Positions 44,213-54,412 of a stretch of 64,000 nucleotides of DNA are shown piece by piece. A program made the translations under genes and the position numbers. The stretch is from contig NZ_FMXQ01000003.1 of assembly GCF_900104485.1 (NCBI RefSeq), positions 496,001 through 560,000 on the forward strand, in the 5' to 3' direction. Each line of letters starts with the position of its first letter. Positions within the stretch are counted from its first letter, which is position 1. The DNA is from Bauldia litoralis. Lineage in GTDB: Bacteria; Pseudomonadota; Alphaproteobacteria; Rhizobiales; Kaistiaceae. Below the pieces are notes generated by a model. It did not search any database. It saw only the letters and a list, made by a program, of their open reading frames with translations, and was not told the origin of the DNA.

Positions 44213-44610
44213 TGTCCAAGCTGCTTTTCGCCGATCGCCGCGTGTTGTGGATGGACCCGAAGGGTGTCCCGTCCTCATTTGGCGACGGCGCGCCCGAGGG
44301 TCGGTGCTGTGCGGCCATGGAGGCAGCCCTCGTGAACGCATGTCCGGACCATGCCGACGATCCGTTTGCCTGTCCCGACATGGTCGTCGCCTACAGCGAC
44401 ACCTTCGACGAGTACGGCCTGATCGTCCATGACGGCGGCGCCTCCTACCTGACGATTTCCTTCTGCCCCTTCTGCGGCGCGGAGCTTCCCCGGAGCCGAC
44501 GCGACGACTGGTTCGACCGCCTCGAGGCGATGGGGATCGACGATCCTTCCGAAGCCGACATTCCCGAAAGCTTCCGGAGCGGCGCCTGGCGGCGCGCGAC
44601 CGGTCACTAG
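44212..44610 (+). CDS. Cys-rich conserved protein (DUF6980-like) inside the urease operon
   Basis: This 132-residue protein has potential zinc ligands: C-C-x-x-M, then ACPDH, FACPD and a CPFCGAELP knuckle, around a core [23 protein letters not shown]-type segment. It ends [13 protein letters not shown] and [12 protein letters not shown] recall this pattern as a small uncharacterised family (DUF6980); the name should be treated as tentative. It is not a known urease component, yet it overlaps ureB by 1 bp and lies 23 nt before ureC, so it is made with urease. Its role is unknown. Confidence 0.78.
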   Translation: MSKLLFADRRVLWMDPKGVPSSFGDGAPEGRCCAAMEAALVNACPDHADDPFACPDMVVAYSDTFDEYGLIVHDGGASYLTISFCPFCGAELPRSRRDDWFDRLEAMGIDDPSEADIPESFRSGAWRRATGH

Positions 44611-44633
44611 CCCATTTCGACAAGGGACCTCAC

Positions 44634-46343
44634 ATGCCTTATCGCATCCCCCGCCACGCCTATGCCGAGATGTTCGGCCCGACCGTCGGCGACAAGGTTC
44701 GCCTCGCCGATACCGACCTGATCATCGAGGTCGAGAAGGATTTCACCACCTATGGCGAGGAGGTGAAATTCGGCGGCGGCAAGGTGATCCGAGACGGCAT
44801 GGGCCAGGCGCAGACGACCAATGCCGAGGGCGCGGTCGACACGGTCATCACCAACGCGCTGATCGTCGACCACTGGGGGATCGTCAAGGCGGATATCGGC
44901 ATCAAGGACGGCAAGATCGCCGGCATCGGCAAGGCCGGCAACCCGGATGTCCAGCCGGGCGTCGACATCATCGTCGGGCCGGGCACCGAGGCGATTGCCG
45001 GCGAGGGCAAGATCGTCACGGCCGGCGGCCTCGACGTGCATATCCATTTCATCAGCCCGCAGCAGATCGACGAGGCGCTGATGTCCGGCGTCACGACGAT
45101 GCTCGGCGGCGGCACCGGCCCGGCGACCGGCACCAACGCCACCACCTGCACGCCCGGCCCCTTCCACCTCGGCCGGATGATCCAGTCGGCGGAAGGCTTC
45201 CCGATGAACCTCGCCTTTGCCGGCAAGGGCAATGCCTCCCTGCCGGAAGCGCTTGAGGAGCAAGTCAAGGCCGGCGCCTCGGCGCTCAAGCTGCACGAGG
45301 ACTGGGGCACCACGCCCGGCGCCATCGACTGCTGCCTTTCGGTCGCCGAGGACTTCGACGTCCAGGTGATGATCCACACCGACACGCTGAACGAATCCGG
45401 CTTCGTCGAGAACACCATGGCGGCGTTCAAGGACCGCACCATCCACGCCTTCCATACCGAAGGCGCCGGCGGCGGCCATGCGCCGGACATCATCAAGGTC
45501 TGCGGGCTGGCCAATGTGCTGCCGTCCTCGACCAACCCGACGCGGCCCTACACGGTCAACACCATCGACGAGCATCTCGACATGCTGATGGTCTGCCACC
45601 ATCTCGACTCGTCGATCCCCGAGGATGTCGCCTTCGCCGAAAGCCGCATCCGCAAGGAGACCATCGCGGCGGAGGATATCCTCCACGACATGGGCGCCTT
45701 CTCGATGATGGCGTCCGACAGCCAGGCGATGGGCCGGGTAGGCGAGGTTCTGATCCGCACGTGGCAGACCGCCCACAAGATGAAGGTTCAGCGCGGCAGC
45801 CTGCCGGAGGATGCCGCCGGCAACGACAATTTCCGCGTCAAGCGCTACATCGCCAAATACACCATCAACCCGGCGATCACCCACGGCCTCGACGAATGGG
45901 TCGGCTCGGTCGAGATCGGCAAGCTCGCCGACCTCGCGATCTGGTCGCCGGCCTTCTTCGGCGTCAAGCCGGACATGGTGATCAAGATGGGCACCATCGC
46001 TGCCGCCCAGATGGGCGATCCCAACGCCTCGATCCCGACCCCGCAGCCGGTCCACTACCGGCCGATGTTCGGCGGCTTCGGCAAGTCGATGACCAACTCG
46101 GCGGTGACCTTTGTCAGCCAGGCGGCGATCGCCGAGGGCATCACCGAACGGCTTGGGCTCGACCGGACGGTGCTGCCGGTCCGCCATACGCGCGGCATCT
46201 CGAAGGAATCGATGATCCACAATGCGACGATGCCGGAGATCGAAGTCGATCCCGAGACATACGAGGTGCGCGCCGACGGCGAGTTGCTGACCTGTGCTCC
46301 GGCCGAGGTCCTGCCGATGGCGCAGCGCTACTTCCTGTTCTGA
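44634..46343 (+). CDS. ureC: Urease alpha subunit UreC
   Basis: This 569-residue catalytic subunit hydrolyses urea to ammonia and carbamate. Nickel ligands and active-site residues are in place: [13 protein letters not shown], the carbamylated lysine in [27 protein letters not shown], the mobile-flap motif VCHHLD, and [10 protein letters not shown]. It has normal length and no disruption. The ureE start overlaps its stop by 1 bp. Confidence 0.98.
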   Translation: MPYRIPRHAYAEMFGPTVGDKVRLADTDLIIEVEKDFTTYGEEVKFGGGKVIRDGMGQAQTTNAEGAVDTVITNALIVDHWGIVKADIGIKDGKIAGIGKAGNPDVQPGVDIIVGPGTEAIAGEGKIVTAGGLDVHIHFISPQQIDEALMSGVTTMLGGGTGPATGTNATTCTPGPFHLGRMIQSAEGFPMNLAFAGKGNASLPEALEEQVKAGASALKLHEDWGTTPGAIDCCLSVAEDFDVQVMIHTDTLNESGFVENTMAAFKDRTIHAFHTEGAGGGHAPDIIKVCGLANVLPSSTNPTRPYTVNTIDEHLDMLMVCHHLDSSIPEDVAFAESRIRKETIAAEDILHDMGAFSMMASDSQAMGRVGEVLIRTWQTAHKMKVQRGSLPEDAAGNDNFRVKRYIAKYTINPAITHGLDEWVGSVEIGKLADLAIWSPAFFGVKPDMVIKMGTIAAAQMGDPNASIPTPQPVHYRPMFGGFGKSMTNSAVTFVSQAAIAEGITERLGLDRTVLPVRHTRGISKESMIHNATMPEIEVDPETYEVRADGELLTCAPAEVLPMAQRYFLF

Positions 46344-46822
46344 TGGCCCGCGCCGCCCACGTCATGACTGCCGGACACTGGTCCGGGCCCGCCGTCGACA
46401 CGGTGGTCCTCGACCACGACAACCGGCATCGCCGGCGGCTGGCGATGACCGGCGAGGGCGGTCTCGCCTTCCTGCTCGATCTCGCCGAAGCGACGACGTT
46501 GCGTGATGGCGACGGCCTGCGGCTGGAAGACGGCCGTATCGTCGCCGTAAAGGCGGCGGCCGAGCCGCTGGCCGAGATCGGCGCGACCGACCCGGCTCAC
46601 CTCGTCCGCATCGCCTGGCACCTCGGCAACCGCCACCTGCCGACGCAACTCCTCGGCGAGCGCCTGCTGATCCGCCGCGATCACGTCATCGAAGCGATGC
46701 TGGTCGGCCTCGGCGCCACCGTCACCCATGTCGAGGCGCCCTTCGATCCGGAAGGCGGGGCTTACGGGCACGGCGAAACCCATGGTCACAGCCATGGGGG
46801 GCATCATCACAGCCATGCTTGA
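46343..46822 (+). CDS. ureE: Urease accessory nickel metallochaperone UreE
   Basis: This 159-residue protein has the UreE fold ([25 protein letters not shown], then [18 protein letters not shown] with the nickel-site histidine region) and a histidine-rich tail ([17 protein letters not shown]) that stores or delivers nickel. The ATG at 46343 overlaps the ureC stop; the open frame extends back inside ureC. The end overlaps ureF by 8 bp. Confidence 0.96.
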   Translation: MARAAHVMTAGHWSGPAVDTVVLDHDNRHRRRLAMTGEGGLAFLLDLAEATTLRDGDGLRLEDGRIVAVKAAAEPLAEIGATDPAHLVRIAWHLGNRHLPTQLLGERLLIRRDHVIEAMLVGLGATVTHVEAPFDPEGGAYGHGETHGHSHGGHHHSHA

Positions 46823-47545
46823 GCGCCTGCCGAGCGATATCGGACCGGATCCGGCCGGCATGGCTGCGCCGGCGGCGTTGCAGCGGCTGCTGGCCTGGCT
46901 GTCCCCGGCCTTTCCTGTCGGCGCCTATACCTACAGCCACGGTCTCGAATGGGCGATCGAGGACGGGACGGTGGTCACGGCCGCCGACCTCGAAGCCTGG
47001 CTCGACGGCGTGCTGCGCCATGGCGGAGGCCGCAACGACGCCATCCTCTTCGCCCACGCATGGCGCGCCGCGGCGGCGAACGACCTCGACCAACTGCGCT
47101 CGATCGTCGAACTGGCGGCGGCGTTCCAGCCGTCGAAGGAGCGGCATCTCGAGGCGACGGCGCAGGGCCGCGCCTTTCTCCTCGCGGTGTCGGCTGCCTG
47201 GCCGAACGACCCGATGGCGGCGCTTGTCGACGCGCTCGGGGCCGACGCCCCGGTCGCCTATCCGATCGCCGTCGCGATCGCGTCGGCCGCCCATGGGGTT
47301 CCGCTCGACCTGGCGCTGGTCGCCTGTCTCAACGCCTTCGTCGCCAACATTGTCTCGGCCGGCGTGCGGGCGATTCCCATCGGCCAGACCGACGGCCAGA
47401 AGGCGATCGCGGCGCTGACGCCGGCCTGCGAGGCGGTGGCCGCCGGGTCGCTGACGGCTGGGCTCGACGACCTCGGCGGCATGGCGCTGCGCGCCGACAT
47501 CGCCAGCATGAAACACGAAACCCAGTATACGAGGCTGTTCCGCTC

Positions 47546-47549
<4 letters not shown>
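46815..47549 (+). CDS. ureF: Urease accessory protein UreF
   Basis: This 244-residue protein has the UreF landmarks: [39 protein letters not shown], and [12 protein letters not shown]...[17 protein letters not shown] at the C-terminus. It bridges the urease-UreD complex to the GTPase UreG. I use the ATG at 46815, which overlaps the ureE end by 8 bp; 46860 is possible. Its stop overlaps the ureG start (ATGA). Confidence 0.95.
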
Positions 47550-48172
<623 letters not shown>

Positions 48173-48275
48173 CGTCATTGCCACAACCGGATGAAGGCCG
48201 CCGCGGTGGCCGTTTCGCCACTCGCTTTCCGGAGTCCGGCGGACTATGGTGCGCCGCGATATCGGTGGAGCCTGT

Positions 48276-49457
48276 ATGCCAGTCATCAACCGTCTCGCGG
48301 ACTTCCAGGATGACATCGTCGCCTGGCGCCGCGACTTTCATCGCCACCCTGAAATCCTCTACGACGTCCATGAAACGGCGGCGTCGGTCGCCGAAAGACT
48401 GCGGTCTTTCGGGCTCGACGAGGTAACCACCGGCATCGGCCGCACCGGCGTTGTCGGCGTCATTCGCGGTCGGGGAGCCGCGGGCGGACGGACGATCGGC
48501 CTGCGGGCCGACATGGACGCGCTGCCGATCCGGGAAACCACCGGCAAGCCCTACGCCTCGACCATCGACGGCCGGATGCACGCCTGCGGCCATGACGGCC
48601 ACACCGCGATGCTGCTTGGCGCCGCGCGCTATCTCGCCGAAACCCGAAATTTCGAAGGGACCGCGGTCGTCATCTTCCAGCCCGCCGAAGAGGGCGGCGG
48701 CGGCGGCAAGGCGATGATCGAGGATGGGCTGATCGATCGCTGGGGCATCGACGAAGTGTATGGCATGCACAACATGCCGGGCATCGATGTCGGCGCCTTC
48801 GGCATCCGTCCCGGGCCGATCATGGCGTCGACCGACGATTTCACCATCGATGTCCATGGCGTCGGCGGCCATGCCGCCATCCCGCACGAATCGGTCGATC
48901 CGGTGGTGGTCGGCGCAGCCATCGTCCAGGCGTTGCAGTCGGTCGTCTCGCGGTCGGTCGATCCGATCGCCTCGGCGGTTGTGTCGGTGACGACGTTTCA
49001 CGCCGGGGACGCCCATAACATCATTGCCGAGACCGCCCACCTGTCCGGGACGACGCGGACGCTTGATCCGGCTGTTCGCGACCTCGCAGAGGGCCGAATC
49101 CGGACCATTGTCGCCTCGATCGCGGCCGCTTATGGCGCCACGGCGACGCTGAACTACAATCGTAACTACCCGATCACCCGCAATCATGCCGTGCCGACCA
49201 GCCTGGCTGCGGCGGTGGCGGCCGACGTCGTCGGGCCCGACCGCGTCGACAGCCATGTCGCGCCGATGATGGGCGGCGAGGATTTTTCCTATATGCTTGA
49301 GGAACGGCCGGGAGCCTTCATTTTCCTCGGCAATGGCGACAGCGCCGGACTGCACAATCCGGCCTATGACTTCAACGATGACGCGATCCCGATCGGCTGC
49401 TCCTACTGGGTGCGGCTGGTCGAAACCGCGCTGCCGCTGCAAGGCCCCGATCGGTAG
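48276..49457 (+). CDS. M20-family amidohydrolase (hippurate hydrolase/IAA-amino acid hydrolase type)
   Basis: This 393-residue enzyme has the M20D metal ligands: C104 and H106 in MHACGHDGH, the glutamate pair in FQPAEEG (E138-E139), MHNMPG, and MMGGEDFSYML near the C-terminus. The dimerisation lid domain lies in the middle (GGHAAIPHESVDP). Members cleave N-acyl or N-aryl amino acids and related amides. The ATG at 48276 has GGAG 6 nt upstream, better than the GTG-region start 30 nt earlier. It is about 100 nt after ureG and possibly transcribed separately. Confidence 0.93.
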   Translation: MPVINRLADFQDDIVAWRRDFHRHPEILYDVHETAASVAERLRSFGLDEVTTGIGRTGVVGVIRGRGAAGGRTIGLRADMDALPIRETTGKPYASTIDGRMHACGHDGHTAMLLGAARYLAETRNFEGTAVVIFQPAEEGGGGGKAMIEDGLIDRWGIDEVYGMHNMPGIDVGAFGIRPGPIMASTDDFTIDVHGVGGHAAIPHESVDPVVVGAAIVQALQSVVSRSVDPIASAVVSVTTFHAGDAHNIIAETAHLSGTTRTLDPAVRDLAEGRIRTIVASIAAAYGATATLNYNRNYPITRNHAVPTSLAAAVAADVVGPDRVDSHVAPMMGGEDFSYMLEERPGAFIFLGNGDSAGLHNPAYDFNDDAIPIGCSYWVRLVETALPLQGPDR

Positions 49458-49526
49458 AGGGGGTCGCGCCGGCCATGGTCGATCGTGTATACGGGCGCCA
49501 ACGGTAAACCGAAACGAAACCAGTTT

Positions 49527-51419
49527 ATGCAGATCAGCAAGTTCATTCCGGCTTTCCTGAAGCCCGATCCGAAGGGCCCTTGGGACGTCATCGAGCGGCT
49601 CTTTCGCGAGGGCTGGCGGAAATATCTGCCGGGATATGCCATCGCCAGCTTCTTCATGGTCTTTGTCGCGGCGACGACGGCGGCGACGGCATGGATCATC
49701 GGCGACGTTGTCGACCAGGTCTTCATCGACCGCAGCCTGTCGCAACTGGTGATGCTGTGCACCGGCGTCGTCGTGATCTCGACGATCCGCGGCATCTCGC
49801 TCTACGGATCCGCCGTCGCGCTTGCCCGGACGGGCAATGCGGTGGTCGCCGACATGCAGAAGCGCGTCTACGACCACGTCCTCAAGCTCGGCATCGCCTA
49901 TTTCGACAAGACGCATTCGAGCATGCTGATCACCGCGGTATCGAACCGGGCGGGTTCGGCCTCGGCGGTGCTGTCGACGGTGATGACCAGCCTCGTCCGC
50001 GACCTCCTCTCGGTGGTCGGCCTGGTCGCGGTGATGGTCATCAAGGCGCCGTTCCTGTCGATCATCGTTATCGTCATCGGCCCCATCGCGCTGATCGGCG
50101 TCGGCAACCTGGTCAAGAATATCCGTGCCGTGGCCCGGTCGGAATTCGCCGGCATGGCGGCGATCATCGCCTCGATGCAGGAGACGGCGGTCGGCATCCG
50201 GGTGGTCAAGGCGTTCAATCTCGAATCGATCATGCGGGCGCGGATGACCAAGTCGATCGAGTCGGTGCAGCGGCGCGGCAACAAGGTATCGACGATCAAG
50301 GCGCGCACCTCGCCGCTGATGGAGACACTGGGCGGCTTCGCGGTTGCCGGCGTCATCCTCTGGGCGGGCTATGCGACCATCTACCAGGGCGAGAAGCCCG
50401 GCTCCTTCATGTCCTTCATCACCGCGATCCTGCTCGCCTACGAGCCGGCCAAGCGGCTCGCCAATACCCGCGTCGGGCTGGAGCGCAGCGTCATCGGCGT
50501 GCGCTTCGTCTACGAGATCCTCGACAAGCCGATCAGGATGGACCCCAACCCCGACGGTCCCGAACTGAAGGTCACCGAGGGTGACATCCGCTTCGACAAG
50601 GTGAATTTCGGCTATCGCAAGAAGACCCAGGTGCTGCACGACTTCGACTTCCACGCCGAAGGCGGGAAGCTGACGGCGCTGGTCGGGCCGTCCGGGTCGG
50701 GCAAGAGTACGATCATGTCGCTGCTCGAACGGTTCTATGACGTCTGGGGCGGCACGGTGACCATCGACGGGCAGGACATTTCCAAGGTCCGCATCGCGTC
50801 GCTGCGCGACCAGATCGCGCTGGTCAGCCAGCACACGTCGATCTTCCAGGACACGATCCGCGAGAACATCCGTTTCGGCCGGCCGAGCGCCACCGACGAG
50901 GAGGTTGAGACCGCGGCGCGCAACGCCATGGCCTACGACTTCATCATGGCGACGCCGGATGGTTTTGAAACAGAGCTCGAGGAGGGCTCGGGGCTGCTGT
51001 CGGGCGGCCAGCTGCAGCGTCTGGCAATCGCCCGGGCGATGGTCCGCGACGCCCCGATCATCCTTCTCGACGAGGCGACGTCGTCGCTCGATTCGGAATC
51101 GGAGAACCAGGTCCAGGTCGCCTTCGAGCGGCTGATGGCCGGCCGGACCACGATCGTCATCGCCCATCGGCTCTCGACCGTCCTCGGCGCCAGCAAGATC
51201 TGCGTCGTCGTCGACGGCAAGATCACCGAGAGCGGCAAGCATGCCGAACTGCTCGCCGCCGGCAAGCAGTATGCCCGGCTCTACGATCTCCAGTTCGCAC
51301 AGCATCCCGAATTCGAGGACGGGGACGACGACGACAACAACAAAGACAAAGACAAAGACAAAGACAAAGACAAAGACAAAGACAAAGACAAAGACAAGAA
51401 GGTGGCAACGGTCGGATAG
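49527..51419 (+). CDS. ABC exporter (MsbA-like) with C-terminal Lys-Asp repeat tail
   Basis: This 630-residue half-transporter fuses a six-helix membrane domain (about 30-325) to a nucleotide-binding domain with GPSGSGKST, LLSGGQLQRLAIARAM, IILLDEATSSLD and the switch IAHRLST. Lipid A/lipid- or drug-exporting MsbA-like proteins share this layout. The last 30 residues are unusual: an acidic/Asn stretch and nine consecutive Lys-Asp dipeptides encoded by a hexanucleotide repeat. No start has a good ribosome site; I use the ATG at 49527 (an upstream GTG at 49485 is the alternative). Confidence 0.92.
   Translation: MQISKFIPAFLKPDPKGPWDVIERLFREGWRKYLPGYAIASFFMVFVAATTAATAWIIGDVVDQVFIDRSLSQLVMLCTGVVVISTIRGISLYGSAVALARTGNAVVADMQKRVYDHVLKLGIAYFDKTHSSMLITAVSNRAGSASAVLSTVMTSLVRDLLSVVGLVAVMVIKAPFLSIIVIVIGPIALIGVGNLVKNIRAVARSEFAGMAAIIASMQETAVGIRVVKAFNLESIMRARMTKSIESVQRRGNKVSTIKARTSPLMETLGGFAVAGVILWAGYATIYQGEKPGSFMSFITAILLAYEPAKRLANTRVGLERSVIGVRFVYEILDKPIRMDPNPDGPELKVTEGDIRFDKVNFGYRKKTQVLHDFDFHAEGGKLTALVGPSGSGKSTIMSLLERFYDVWGGTVTIDGQDISKVRIASLRDQIALVSQHTSIFQDTIRENIRFGRPSATDEEVETAARNAMAYDFIMATPDGFETELEEGSGLLSGGQLQRLAIARAMVRDAPIILLDEATSSLDSESENQVQVAFERLMAGRTTIVIAHRLSTVLGASKICVVVDGKITESGKHAELLAAGKQYARLYDLQFAQHPEFEDGDDDDNNKDKDKDKDKDKDKDKDKDKKVATVG
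51342..51395 (+). repeat. (AAAGAC)9 hexanucleotide repeat
   Basis: Nine perfect copies of AAAGAC encode Lys-Asp nine times at the C-terminus of the ABC exporter. Because the unit is 6 bp, copy-number change would keep the frame and only lengthen or shorten the charged tail. It is flanked by a degenerate GAC-rich run. Confidence 0.97.
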
Positions 51420-51512
51420 GCCATTCGCCGCCGTCGGCGCGAAGCCGGGGCTGACATCCAGGCATTCGGCTCTATCTGAGACGGCTGGATTCACAACAAG
51501 GGCGGAACCGAC

Positions 51513-52094
51513 ATGCAGAAGCTGCAGGTCCAGGGCGTTCACCACATCACGCTGGTCGGGGCGGATCGGCAGACCTCGATCGACTTCTGGGAGGGCGTGC
51601 TCGGCATGCCCTTCGTCTTCGAGCAACCCAATCTCGACGCGCCGGCGGAAAGCCACCTCTATTTCGATCCCGGCGACGGGCGGCTGATCACGATCTTCAC
51701 CAACGAAGAACGGAAGCCCGACCCGCAACGGACCTCGACCGACATCGGCGCCGTCCATCATGTCGCCTTCTGGGTGTCGCGGGCGACCTTCTCGCAGGCG
51801 ATCGAGCGGCTCGACGCGCGCGGCATCAAGCACAGCGGCGTCAAGGATCGCGGCTTCATGGATTCGATCTATTTCCAGGACCCGCTCGGCCTGCTGATCG
51901 AACTCGCCGCCTATCGCTTCTTCCCGCCCGAGGGCGTCACCCATGGCGAGGTGCTGCTCGAGGCGCACAAGATCCGCGTGGCACGCGGCGACTACAACAT
52001 CGCCGAGGTCCACCTGGCCGACGCGATCGAGCGGATCGTCGCGCGACGGCGCGAGAGCCTCTCCGACGACCGCTCGCCGAAGAACCCCTACTAG
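51513..52094 (+). CDS. VOC-superfamily protein (glyoxalase/ring-cleavage dioxygenase-like)
   Basis: This 193-residue protein has two vicinal-oxygen-chelate half-folds: GVHHITLVGADRQTSIDFW with a metal-ligand histidine, then IGAVHHVAFWVSRATFSQAIERL with a second histidine, and DPLGLLIELAAY with the glutamate. It resembles ring-cleavage extradiol dioxygenase/glyoxalase families. The substrate cannot be assigned. It lies about 90 nt after the exporter gene and converges with the M48 protease gene. Confidence 0.88.
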   Translation: MQKLQVQGVHHITLVGADRQTSIDFWEGVLGMPFVFEQPNLDAPAESHLYFDPGDGRLITIFTNEERKPDPQRTSTDIGAVHHVAFWVSRATFSQAIERLDARGIKHSGVKDRGFMDSIYFQDPLGLLIELAAYRFFPPEGVTHGEVLLEAHKIRVARGDYNIAEVHLADAIERIVARRRESLSDDRSPKNPY

Positions 52095-52134
52095 TCCGCC
52101 TGCCTGTCCCTGACAGGCGGGACGCATCGACAGC

Positions 52135-53223
52135 CTAGCCCCATGGGCCGGCTCCCGGTCCGGGACCGGGAAGGGGCGGGCGCGCATCGTCGCGACCGAT
52201 TTCTGGCGGCTCGCCAGTCGCGCCCTCGATCCGCGGGGAGATCGCGATATCCATGCCGCCGGCATATTCGACGAGGGCGGCGATACGATCCTCGATCGGC
52301 GGGTGACTGGCGAAGAGGCCGGCGAGGCCGCTTGCCTTCGGCAGGTCGATGAACATCTGCTGGACCTGGCTCGGCGCCTTGAGTTCGGAGTGACCGGAAA
52401 TCTTGCGCAGCGCGCCGATCATCGCATCGGGATTGCGGGTCAGTTCGGCGGCGCCGGCGTCCGCAAGGTATTCGCGGCGGCGGGAGACGGCGAAGCGGAG
52501 GGCGATGGCGAGGAAGCGGGCGAGAATGAAGATGGCGACCGCGACCAGGATCAGGATGATCGCGCCGCCGCCGCCCTTGCCGCTCGAGCTGCTCGACGAA
52601 CGGCGTGAGCGGCCGGAGGTGTAGAGCAGGGCGCGGGGGCTCCTGACCAACAGGTCGCCGACCAGCGAGATGACGCCGACGAAGACCGCGGCGATGACCA
52701 GGAGCTGGACGTCGCGGTTGCGAATGTGGGTCAGCTCATGGGCGAGCACCGCCTCGAGCTCGGCGTCGTCGAGCGACTCGACCAGGCCGCGGGTGACGGT
52801 GATCGAATAATGCTTCTCGCGGATGCCGCTGGCGAAGGCGTTGCGGACGTCCGTGTCGATCATCCGCAGCGTCGGCATGGTGATGCCGCGGCTGATGCAG
52901 AGGTTCTCCAGGAGGTTCCAGACCCGTGGACTGGTGCGCCGGTCGAGGACATGGGCGCCGGTGGTCGCGTCGATGATGCCCTGGTGGGCGAAGAAGGCGA
53001 TGACCCACCACAGCAGCGACACGGCCAGGGCGATCGGCACCAGCACCGGCATGAGCTCGAAGGCATTCTCGAAGCCCTCGCCGATATCGGGATTGTCGAA
53101 GGCCGAAATCACCAGCGCGAAGGCGAAGCAGATCATCAGCATCAGGAAGGGGAAGCCGGCGAGCAGGATCACCGTCTTCAGCCGGTTGTTCCAGATATGC
53201 GTCTTGAGACCGTAGGTGCCCAT
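52135..53223 (-). CDS. M48-family membrane metalloprotease (HtpX-like)
   Basis: This 362-residue zinc protease has N-terminal membrane segments (ILLAGFPFLMLMICFAFALV; VPIALAVSLLWWVIAFF), the catalytic HELTH motif (H162, E163, H166), further membrane segments, and the third-ligand region RRREYLADAGAAELTRNP. The C-terminal tail is proline/glycine-rich. It is likely to degrade misfolded membrane proteins. The LemA gene lies upstream on the same strand; LemA-M48 pairs are a recurrent arrangement. Confidence 0.91.
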   Translation of the reverse strand: MGTYGLKTHIWNNRLKTVILLAGFPFLMLMICFAFALVISAFDNPDIGEGFENAFELMPVLVPIALAVSLLWWVIAFFAHQGIIDATTGAHVLDRRTSPRVWNLLENLCISRGITMPTLRMIDTDVRNAFASGIREKHYSITVTRGLVESLDDAELEAVLAHELTHIRNRDVQLLVIAAVFVGVISLVGDLLVRSPRALLYTSGRSRRSSSSSSGKGGGGAIILILVAVAIFILARFLAIALRFAVSRRREYLADAGAAELTRNPDAMIGALRKISGHSELKAPSQVQQMFIDLPKASGLAGLFASHPPIEDRIAALVEYAGGMDIAISPRIEGATGEPPEIGRDDARPPLPGPGPGAGPWG

Positions 53224-53300
53224 CGGTTTCGGCTTATGTGGTCACGGCCGGGGCCGCGCCCCCTCGGCCGATCAACACAGGACCGGCGCGCGTCTGTTTT

Positions 53301-53424
53301 CCCTCCCCGAACCGGGGAGGGTGGCAGCGAGCGGCGAAGCCGCTCGGTGACGGGTGGGGTTCGTGTGGTGAGGGAGCCCACCCACCATCCTTCGGATGGT
53401 CCCCCCTCCCCGTTCCGGGGAGGG
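53301..53424. repeat. Intergenic palindromic repeat element
   Basis: Between the M48 and LemA genes lie four hairpins in a row: a 9-bp stem with AAC loop (53301-53321), GAGCGGC-GAA-GCCGCTC (53329-53345), ACCATCC-TTC-GGATGGT (53384-53400) and another 9-bp stem with TTC loop (53404-53424). The first and last share the CCCTCCCCG stem. Closely related hairpins lie within dnaE2 at 57213-57262, so this is a dispersed repeat family. Confidence 0.85.
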
Positions 53425-53490
53425 ATGGGCGTCGCGTTGCCGGAGCCCTGGGCTCAACCGACGTGTTTCGGGGGCGCCGGCGCATGGGGC

Positions 53491-54057
53491 TCAGAACTTG
53501 ACGGACGGGGGGACGACGACGGCGGCTGTCTCGGCCTCGTCGAGCTCGAAGAATTCGCGGCCGGTGAAGCCGAACTGGCGGGCGATGAGGACGGCCGGGA
53601 ACTGCTCGATCGAGGTGTTGTATTCCTGGACCGAGTTGTTGAAGAAGCGCCGGGACGCGGCGATCTTGTTCTCGAGGTCGGAGAGTTCCGACTGGAGCTG
53701 GAGGAAGTTCTGGTTGGCCTTGAGGTCGGGATAGGCTTCGGAGAGGGCGAAGAGCTGGCGGAGCGCGCCGGTCAGCATGTTCTCGGCCTTGGCCGCCGCT
53801 TCCGGGCCACTGGCCGACACGGCGGCGTTGCGCGCCGCGGTCACCGCCTCGAGCGTCTTCGCCTCGTGGCTGGCATAGCCCTTCACCGTCTCGACGAGGT
53901 TCGGCACCAGGTCGTGGCGCTGCTTGAGCTGGACGGTGATATCCGACCAGGCCTGCGAGACGGTCTGCCGGAGGCTGACCAGCCGGTTGTAGAGAAAGAC
54001 GAGGTAGACGGCGCCGAGGACGATGACGCCGAGAATGATCCAGCCGATAGTGCCCAT
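53491..54057 (-). CDS. lemA: LemA-family protein
   Basis: This 188-residue protein has one N-terminal membrane anchor (IGWIILGVIVLGAVYLVFLY) and the LemA helical domain (LVSLRQTVSQAWSDITVQLKQRHDLVPNLVETVKGYASHE in outline; later LSDLENKIAASRRFFNNSVQEYNT). The function of LemA proteins is not established. It precedes the M48 protease gene, and a palindromic repeat occupies the gap. Confidence 0.95.
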   Translation of the reverse strand: MGTIGWIILGVIVLGAVYLVFLYNRLVSLRQTVSQAWSDITVQLKQRHDLVPNLVETVKGYASHEAKTLEAVTAARNAAVSASGPEAAAKAENMLTGALRQLFALSEAYPDLKANQNFLQLQSELSDLENKIAASRRFFNNSVQEYNTSIEQFPAVLIARQFGFTGREFFELDEAETAAVVVPPSVKF

Positions 54058-54079
54058 GGGAATTCCTTCCGTCCCGTGT

Positions 54080-54412
54080 TCAGGTCCGGTCGAGCTTATC
54101 AGGGGTCGCGGAGTCGGGCCACTGATCCGCGCAGAAGGCCTCCCAGTCCTCCCGCGACGGCCATTCCGTCAGCGGCGCGCCATTGGCCCTGGCGCGCAGC
54201 GCCGGCAGGATGATGGCGTTGATCTCCTGGCGGAGCGCCTGGTAGCAGTAGACCTCGGCGGTGGCGCAGCGGCGGCCGCGCCGACAGGCGCTGAAGGAAC
54301 AGGTTTCTGCCAGCCCGAATTCTGTGCACACCTCGCGCATGAGCCGGGCTCGCAGCGGCTTGATCGGCCGTATCTCGACGTTCTCGTCCCCGATTCGCAT
54401 CACCTTCGTCAT
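54080..54412 (-). CDS. Small Cys-rich conserved-looking protein, unknown function
   Basis: This 110-residue protein starts MTKVMRIGDENVEIRPIKPLR. Its cysteines cluster (VCTEFGLAETCSFSACRRGRRCATAEVYCY) as in small metal-binding motifs, followed by a helical segment (ALRQEINAIILPALRARA) and W..REDWEAFCADQWP. The ATG at 54412 is chosen because GAGG lies 6 nt before it; the open frame extends to 54586 without features. It stops 23 nt before the LemA gene on the same strand. I do not recognise a family. Confidence 0.6.
   Translation of the reverse strand: MTKVMRIGDENVEIRPIKPLRARLMREVCTEFGLAETCSFSACRRGRRCATAEVYCYQALRQEINAIILPALRARANGAPLTEWPSREDWEAFCADQWPDSATPDKLDRT

Noticed and set aside
53301-53424. 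Considered as a CRISPR-like array because of repeated stems
   Set aside because: The repeats are palindromic hairpins of unequal type with no regular unique spacers, and no cas genes are near.
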